This document shows, piece after piece, positions 54,544 through 55,823 of a stretch of 55,823 nt of DNA. The position numbers and the translations under genes were made by a program. The DNA is from an uncultured Lachnospiraceae bacterium (GTDB lineage: Bacteria > Bacillota > Clostridia > Lachnospirales > Lachnospiraceae): NCBI GenBank assembly GCA_948470755.1, contig CAOKPU010000011.1, positions 1-55,823 on the forward strand. Reading direction: 5' to 3'. Position 1 is the stretch's first letter. Each line of letters starts with the position of its first letter. The notes below the pieces were generated by a model, which saw nothing but the letters and a program-made list of their open reading frames with translations, did not search any database and was not told where the DNA came from.

Positions 54544-54609
54544 TTAGCGTGAAGAGAAGTTCGGATTGCCTTTGGCAATTTTAGCTCAACGGCAGTGGCT
54601 GTTGGGGAA
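54544..54609 (+). repeat. Structured dispersed repeat, copy E (partial)
   Basis: A shortened copy in tandem with D: it has TTAGCGTGAAGAGAAGTTC, then an inserted hairpin ATTGCC-TTT-GGCAAT, then AGCTC and the AACGGC-AGTG-GCTGTT stem, and ends there. The 3' half of the unit is missing. The next gene's ribosome site GGAGG follows a few bases later. Confidence 0.75.
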
Positions 54610-54624
54610 GAATGGAGGATAATC

Positions 54625-55773
54625 ATGGGTAGGCTGCTGATATATGATAACTCTAATTTCATTGATTTCCCCATTGGGGGCCAGGTGACTAGCATCGGCA
54701 ACTTTCTCCGGTTTGTCTGCGAGGCATATCCGGAGCGTACGAAGGATATTGTATTGGCGGGAGTAACCATAGACCCGGAAGAGGTAGGAAAAATAAAAAA
54801 GGTCGAGCTTTATGGCAGGAAGATTGATTTTCTGCCCGTCGCGGCAGCGGAGAGGGATTTGGGGAATGTTTCCAAATCCCTCCGGCTGATGTACGCCAAA
54901 GGGCTTTTGAAGTATGGGAGGCAGTTAAAGATTACCAGGCACGATTGCAATTATGTCCATGCGCCGGAAGCTTATGGCATAATCAAATTCTTTCAAAGGC
55001 AGTCAAAATGCGTGATTTTTTCCCATGGCAGTTATTTTAATATGGAACGGGGGTTCCGCTTTTTCCAGAAGAATATCCTGGTAAAAAAGGGGTTTGTGGT
55101 TTATCTGAAATGGATTCTTAGAAATGCAGATCTTATTTTATTGCTGGATAAGGACAGCCTTAGGGATTATAAGCCTTATAATTCCAATCTGTTCCAGGTG
55201 GGCAATTCCATTGTCTGCCCGGAGATCCCGGAGGAGAGGCATATCTTAAAGGAGGGGAAAGTAAAGGAAATCCTTTTTGTAGGACGCCTATCCAAAGACA
55301 AACGGGTAGAGCCGGTGATTCAGGCAGTATTGGAGTCAAAACCTTATTTTGACGGATTGAACCTCACCGTGGTGGGGGATGGGGAAGAATACCATAACCT
55401 GATAAAATACGAAGGGGAAAATGTACGCTTTACGGGGGCTGTGACGCCAAAAGAAGTGAAAGGATATATGCAAAAAGCGGATATCCTGGTGATGAATTCG
55501 GTATTTGAGGGGATTCCCATGACGATTTTAGAAGCCATCAGCTATGCCCTTCCGGTGGTAAGTACGAATGTGGGCGGGATTGGCGGCGTGCTTCAGTTCG
55601 GCCAGGATTCGGAGGAAACGGACGGGACGGCTGAGAGCATTTTGGAGGCTATAAAACGGATCGACAGATATTATGATATATACTCAAAAAATGCATATTG
55701 GAATTCCAAGGCTTATGATTACCGCTGTATCAACCAGAAAGTGTATGATTTGCTTTGCGGTTATTGGAAGTAG
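54625..55773 (+). CDS. Family-4 glycosyltransferase
   Basis: A 382-residue GT-B enzyme. FSHGSYFNMERGF in the N-terminal half, FVGRLSKDKRVEPVIQAVLE, VVGDGEEYHNLI, and NSVFEGIPMTILEAISYALPVVSTNVGG at the donor site. It does not resemble the TDCPCGG group at 32494 and 39329. The ATG at 54625 follows GGAGG; an in-frame GTG at 54595 lies within repeat copy E and is rejected. The stop TAG at 55771-55773 coincides with the first bases of repeat copy F, so the gene is a single-gene cassette bounded by repeats on both sides. Confidence 0.85.
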   Translation: MGRLLIYDNSNFIDFPIGGQVTSIGNFLRFVCEAYPERTKDIVLAGVTIDPEEVGKIKKVELYGRKIDFLPVAAAERDLGNVSKSLRLMYAKGLLKYGRQLKITRHDCNYVHAPEAYGIIKFFQRQSKCVIFSHGSYFNMERGFRFFQKNILVKKGFVVYLKWILRNADLILLLDKDSLRDYKPYNSNLFQVGNSIVCPEIPEERHILKEGKVKEILFVGRLSKDKRVEPVIQAVLESKPYFDGLNLTVVGDGEEYHNLIKYEGENVRFTGAVTPKEVKGYMQKADILVMNSVFEGIPMTILEAISYALPVVSTNVGGIGGVLQFGQDSEETDGTAESILEAIKRIDRYYDIYSKNAYWNSKAYDYRCINQKVYDLLCGYWK

Positions 55774-55823
55774 CGTGAGAAGAACTTCTAATCACTCGCA
55801 GCAGAGGCTGCTTCGCGAAGAAG
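55771..55823 (+). repeat. Structured dispersed repeat, copy F (cut by window end)
   Basis: TAGCGTGAGAAGAACTTCTAA followed by a stem GCAGC-AGAG-GCTGC and TTCGCGAAGAAG; the rest lies outside the window. It belongs to the copy A/B subtype. Its TAG is the stop of the preceding GT4 gene. Confidence 0.75.

Overview
The window is one very large surface-polysaccharide / glycoconjugate locus from a low-to-mid GC Gram-positive bacterium. Strong AGGAGG-type ribosome sites, GTG starts, tightly overlapped genes and the mix of families (GtrA, DUF6020- and DUF6056-like membrane proteins, AlgI/AlgJ pairs, many GT4 enzymes) suggest a gut clostridium of the Lachnospiraceae type. That placement is inference from style and gene content; no rRNA or other phylogenetic marker is present. 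All genes but one lie on the + strand.

Layout. (1) 1-10.6 kb: the 3' end of an ABC flippase gene, a GtrA-like flippase, an acyltransferase-3, three large membrane proteins of glycosyltransferase-C type, a clear WecE (dTDP-4-amino-4,6-dideoxygalactose synthase), and a fusion of a GNAT acetyltransferase with an ArnC/CsbB-like polyprenyl-phosphate sugar transferase. This reads as a transmembrane glycosylation module using an N-acylated 4-amino-6-deoxy sugar. (2) 10.7-27.4 kb: a promoter with a hairpin leader, then an O-antigen ligase/polymerase with an acidic insert, a PglF/CapD dehydratase, a PglE-like aminotransferase, a PglC-like phosphoglycosyl transferase, an ATP-grasp enzyme, a PglA-like GT4, UDP-HexNAc dehydrogenase (TviB/WbpO type) and 4-epimerase (WbpP/TviC type), a sugar N-formyltransferase, a deacetylase and two GT4 enzymes, closed by a 21-bp stem terminator. 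(3) 27.5-30.5 kb: a lone tyrosine recombinase facing a convergent GT-C gene, the only minus-strand gene. (4) 30.6-55.8 kb: an SDR protein with its own promoter and terminator, then a second long operon with a DPM1-like GT2, GT4 enzymes, an AlgI/AlgJ-type O-acetylation pair (AlgI frameshifted near its end), two AsnB-type amidotransferases, GT11, GT17, GT2 and DUF5672 genes, a GT2-DUF6056 fusion, a second Wzy-like polymerase and a second initiating phosphoglycosyl transferase (WcaJ/WbaP type).

How it fits together: two initiating phosphoglycosyl transferases and two polymerase/ligase proteins suggest that two different glycans are assembled here. Precursors made inside the window are a UDP-4-amino-trideoxy sugar (probably formylated), UDP-GalNAcA (perhaps amidated by AsnB) and dTDP-Fuc4N (perhaps acetylated). 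No Wzx flippase and no Wzz/kinase genes are seen, so part of the machinery lies outside the window.

The least expected signal is a family of at least six same-orientation structured repeats (24.12, 38.99, 39.13, 54.39, 54.54 and 55.77 kb). They sit exactly between genes, in three places supply or overlap the stop codon of the gene before, show compensatory base changes in their stems, and carry different small hairpins inserted into a common scaffold. They divide the locus into gene cassettes. No tRNA, rRNA, CRISPR array or complete insertion sequence was seen.
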